A program made the position numbers and the translations under genes. Positions 62,524 to 64,000 of a stretch of 64,000 nt of DNA are shown piece by piece. Position 1 is the stretch's first letter. Every line of letters begins with the position of its first letter. Source of the stretch: SHZI01 sp963698405 (GTDB taxonomy: Bacteria > Pseudomonadota > Gammaproteobacteria > Steroidobacterales > GCA-2729495); NCBI GenBank assembly GCA_963698405.1, contig CAVOQT010000004.1, forward strand, positions 1 to 64,000, given 5' to 3'. The notes under the pieces were generated by a model. That model saw nothing but the letters and a program-made list of their open reading frames with translations. It was not told where the DNA came from and did no database searches.

Positions 62524-63310
62524 ATGACAGGTATGGGTCTGGTCTTGCCGAGGCCGCAAATCTCGGCACTGAAAATCTGGCAGCGCAATCTGCTCGTCTG
62601 GCGAAAATTGATCGGGCCGAGCATGGCCTTTTCATTCGGCGAGCCGGTGATTTATCTGCTCGGCCTGGGTTACGGGCTGGGACAGTTCATCGGGGAGGTC
62701 AACGGGATTCCGTATTTCACCTTCCTGGCTGCCGGTCTGCTCGCAGCCTCGGCGATGAACGTAGCCTCCTTTGAGGGCATGTTTTCGGTGTTTACCCGCA
62801 TGACGCATCAGCAGACCTACGATGCGATTCTCGCCACACCGCTGACGGTTGATGACATCGTTGCTGGTGAGATGTTGTGGTGTGCGACCAAGTCGCTGCT
62901 CAATACCCTGCCGATCCTGGTAGTGGCTTCTTTGCTCGGCGCTATCCAGAACTGGTCGGCGCTGGGCGCCATCCCGGTCTTTTTTCTGGTCGGGATTGTG
63001 CTTTGCCGGCCCGGCGCTGGTGATGGCGGCATTAGCTGCCAGTTATGATTTTTTCAACTATTACACGACGCTGCTGATCACGCCGATGTTCATATTCAGC
63101 GGGGTGTTCTATCCGGTGGCGACCTTGCCGGCAGTTGCGCAGGTGGTGGTGAACATTCTGCCGCTGTCTCATGCGATTGCGCTGATACGGCCACTCGTTG
63201 CCGGTCAGCCCCTCGCTGATCCGGGATTGCATATCGCCGTGCTGCTCGGTTACGCGGTTGTCGGCTATGTGGCTGCCAGTATCTTTATCCGCCGTCGGCT
63301 GATCCGTTGA
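62524..63310 (+). CDS. ABC transporter permease, NodJ-like (frameshifted)
   Basis: Six-helix ABC-2 type permease of about 261 residues after frame repair. The first frame (from ATG 62524: ISALKIWQRNLLVWRKLIGP) is lost at the CTTTG of 63001-63005. The second frame then carries AGPALVMAALAASYDFF, LLITPMFIFSGVFYPV and the end near RRLIR at 63310. One extra base in the short T run accounts for the break. It pairs with the NodI-like ATPase. Its 3' end overlaps the convergent permease by 26 bases. Confidence 0.88.
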
Positions 63311-64000
63311 TCCGCGCCGCTTGCTGCGGCATCCGGTTCAGGTGGCTGCGGCGCATGCTGTAGGTGAAATATACGACCACGCCGATGGCCGACCAGACGA
63401 TGAACCGTATCCATGTAACCAGTGGCAGGAAGGTCATCAGGCCAAAGCAGGCGAGCGCCGAGAGAATCGGAAGCCAGGGCATGAACGGCGTACGAAAGGG
63501 TCGGTGTTCATCCGGCTTCGCATAGCGCAGCACGACCACCCCGATGCTCACGATCGAGAAGGCAAACAGGGTGCCGATGTTGGTCATATCGGCCGCTTCA
63601 CCGAGTTGTACGACGCCAGCCAGCAATGCCACGAGGGTGCCGGTGACCCAGGTGGCCTTGTGGGGCGTGCGGTATTTCGGGTGTACGCTCGCCAGCCAGT
63701 TGCCGAGCAGTCCGTCGCGTGACATTGCAAAGAAAATACGCACCTGACCCATCAGCAGCACCACGAGCACGCTGGTAATGCCGGCGACTGCACCAACAGA
63801 AACGATGGCAGCGCCCCACTTGAAGCCCAGCTGGCCGAGTGCATCGGCAATCGGCGCGTTCACATCGATGGCCTGCCACGGGATCATCCCGGTAAGAATT
63901 GCTGCAACCGCCAGATAGAGCAGTGTGCAGATGACAAGTGAGGCGATGATCCCGATCGGAATGTCGCGCTGTGGGTTCCGTGCTTCTTCAGCGGTTGTCG
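63285..64000 (-). CDS. APC-family amino acid permease (C-terminal part)
   Basis: C-terminal 238 or so residues of an APC transporter; the gene continues beyond the right edge. The frame reads back to the window end through TTAEEARNPQRDIPIGI, the conserved cytoplasmic loop of cationic amino acid transporters. Further helices such as GQVRIFFAMSRDGLL and NIGTLFAFSIVSIGVVVLR follow. It is most like the CAT/YfnA-type subgroup. A first internal ATG at 63887 is not the true start. Substrate not determinable. Confidence 0.88.
   Translation of the reverse strand, partial: TTAEEARNPQRDIPIGIIASLVICTLLYLAVAAILTGMIPWQAIDVNAPIADALGQLGFKWGAAIVSVGAVAGITSVLVVLLMGQVRIFFAMSRDGLLGNWLASVHPKYRTPHKATWVTGTLVALLAGVVQLGEAADMTNIGTLFAFSIVSIGVVVLRYAKPDEHRPFRTPFMPWLPILSALACFGLMTFLPLVTWIRFIVWSAIGVVVYFTYSMRRSHLNRMPQQAARINGSADGG

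Overview
The window is about 60% GC, gene-dense chromosomal DNA with no insertion sequence, prophage, CRISPR array or rRNA. It reads as a gammaproteobacterium. The gene order pepP / ygfB / zapB-like / zapA / 6S RNA / fthC, the rplM-rpsI-tRNA-Gln block and the split glycine decarboxylase (gcvPA/gcvPB) fit a Xanthomonadales/Nevskiales-like lineage, but I cannot place it further. Exosortase-type sorting (a VPLPA-CTERM protein) and several acyl-CoA or hydroxylase genes suggest a free-living aerobic heterotroph.

Layout: 0-7.5 kb holds two divergent molybdenum hydroxylase operons of the xanthine oxidase/CO dehydrogenase superfamily, one with a CoxG-like protein; their substrates are unknown. 7.5-15.5 kb holds a membrane PAS histidine kinase, a CPBP membrane protease, a flavin reductase-like protein, two AraC regulators and a glutaryl-CoA dehydrogenase-like gene. 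15.6-21.2 kb is housekeeping: rplM-rpsI, tRNA-Gln(CUG), rpiA, a 32-residue histone H1-like peptide gene with a strongly folded 3' region, fthC behind 6S RNA, zapA/zapB-like, ygfB and pepP. 21.3-29.1 kb has an inactive-transglutaminase/7TM protein plus an ATP-grasp ligase, the glycine cleavage operon gcvT-H-PA-PB and a PfkB-type sugar/nucleoside kinase. 29.1-38.3 kb contains a double HtrA-like protease, an SDR-type lipoprotein, an aldo/keto reductase, LEA14-like and bactofilin-like envelope proteins and an EAL protein.

38.5-46.3 kb has a propeller-like protein, an SHP-DHC-cytochrome b redox operon preceded by a PmrA/QseB-type box, RNA modification genes (RlmN-like, DusB, RsuA-like), a PNPOx-like protein, an MBL hydrolase and NnrS. 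46.4-50.5 kb is the oxidative pentose phosphate operon gnd-zwf-pgl and an SDR. 50.5-64 kb has a decayed thioesterase, a VPLPA-CTERM protein, a sulfite reductase operon (DUF2849-cysI-DUF934), YihY, a DRG-like GTPase, lon behind a sigma-32-type promoter, a NodIJ-like ABC exporter and an amino acid permease cut by the window edge.

A pattern runs through the window: five genes (two Mo-hydroxylase large subunits, zwf, the ABC permease and the thioesterase remnant) are each broken by one extra base in a short mononucleotide run. Base-calling error is the simplest explanation for at least the first four, so those genes are probably intact in the organism. I found no single unmistakably new system. 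The best candidates for novelty are the folded 3' region of the histone-like gene, the substrate-unknown hydroxylase pair, the double HtrA protein, the lipobox-carrying SDR and the regulation of the SHP operon.
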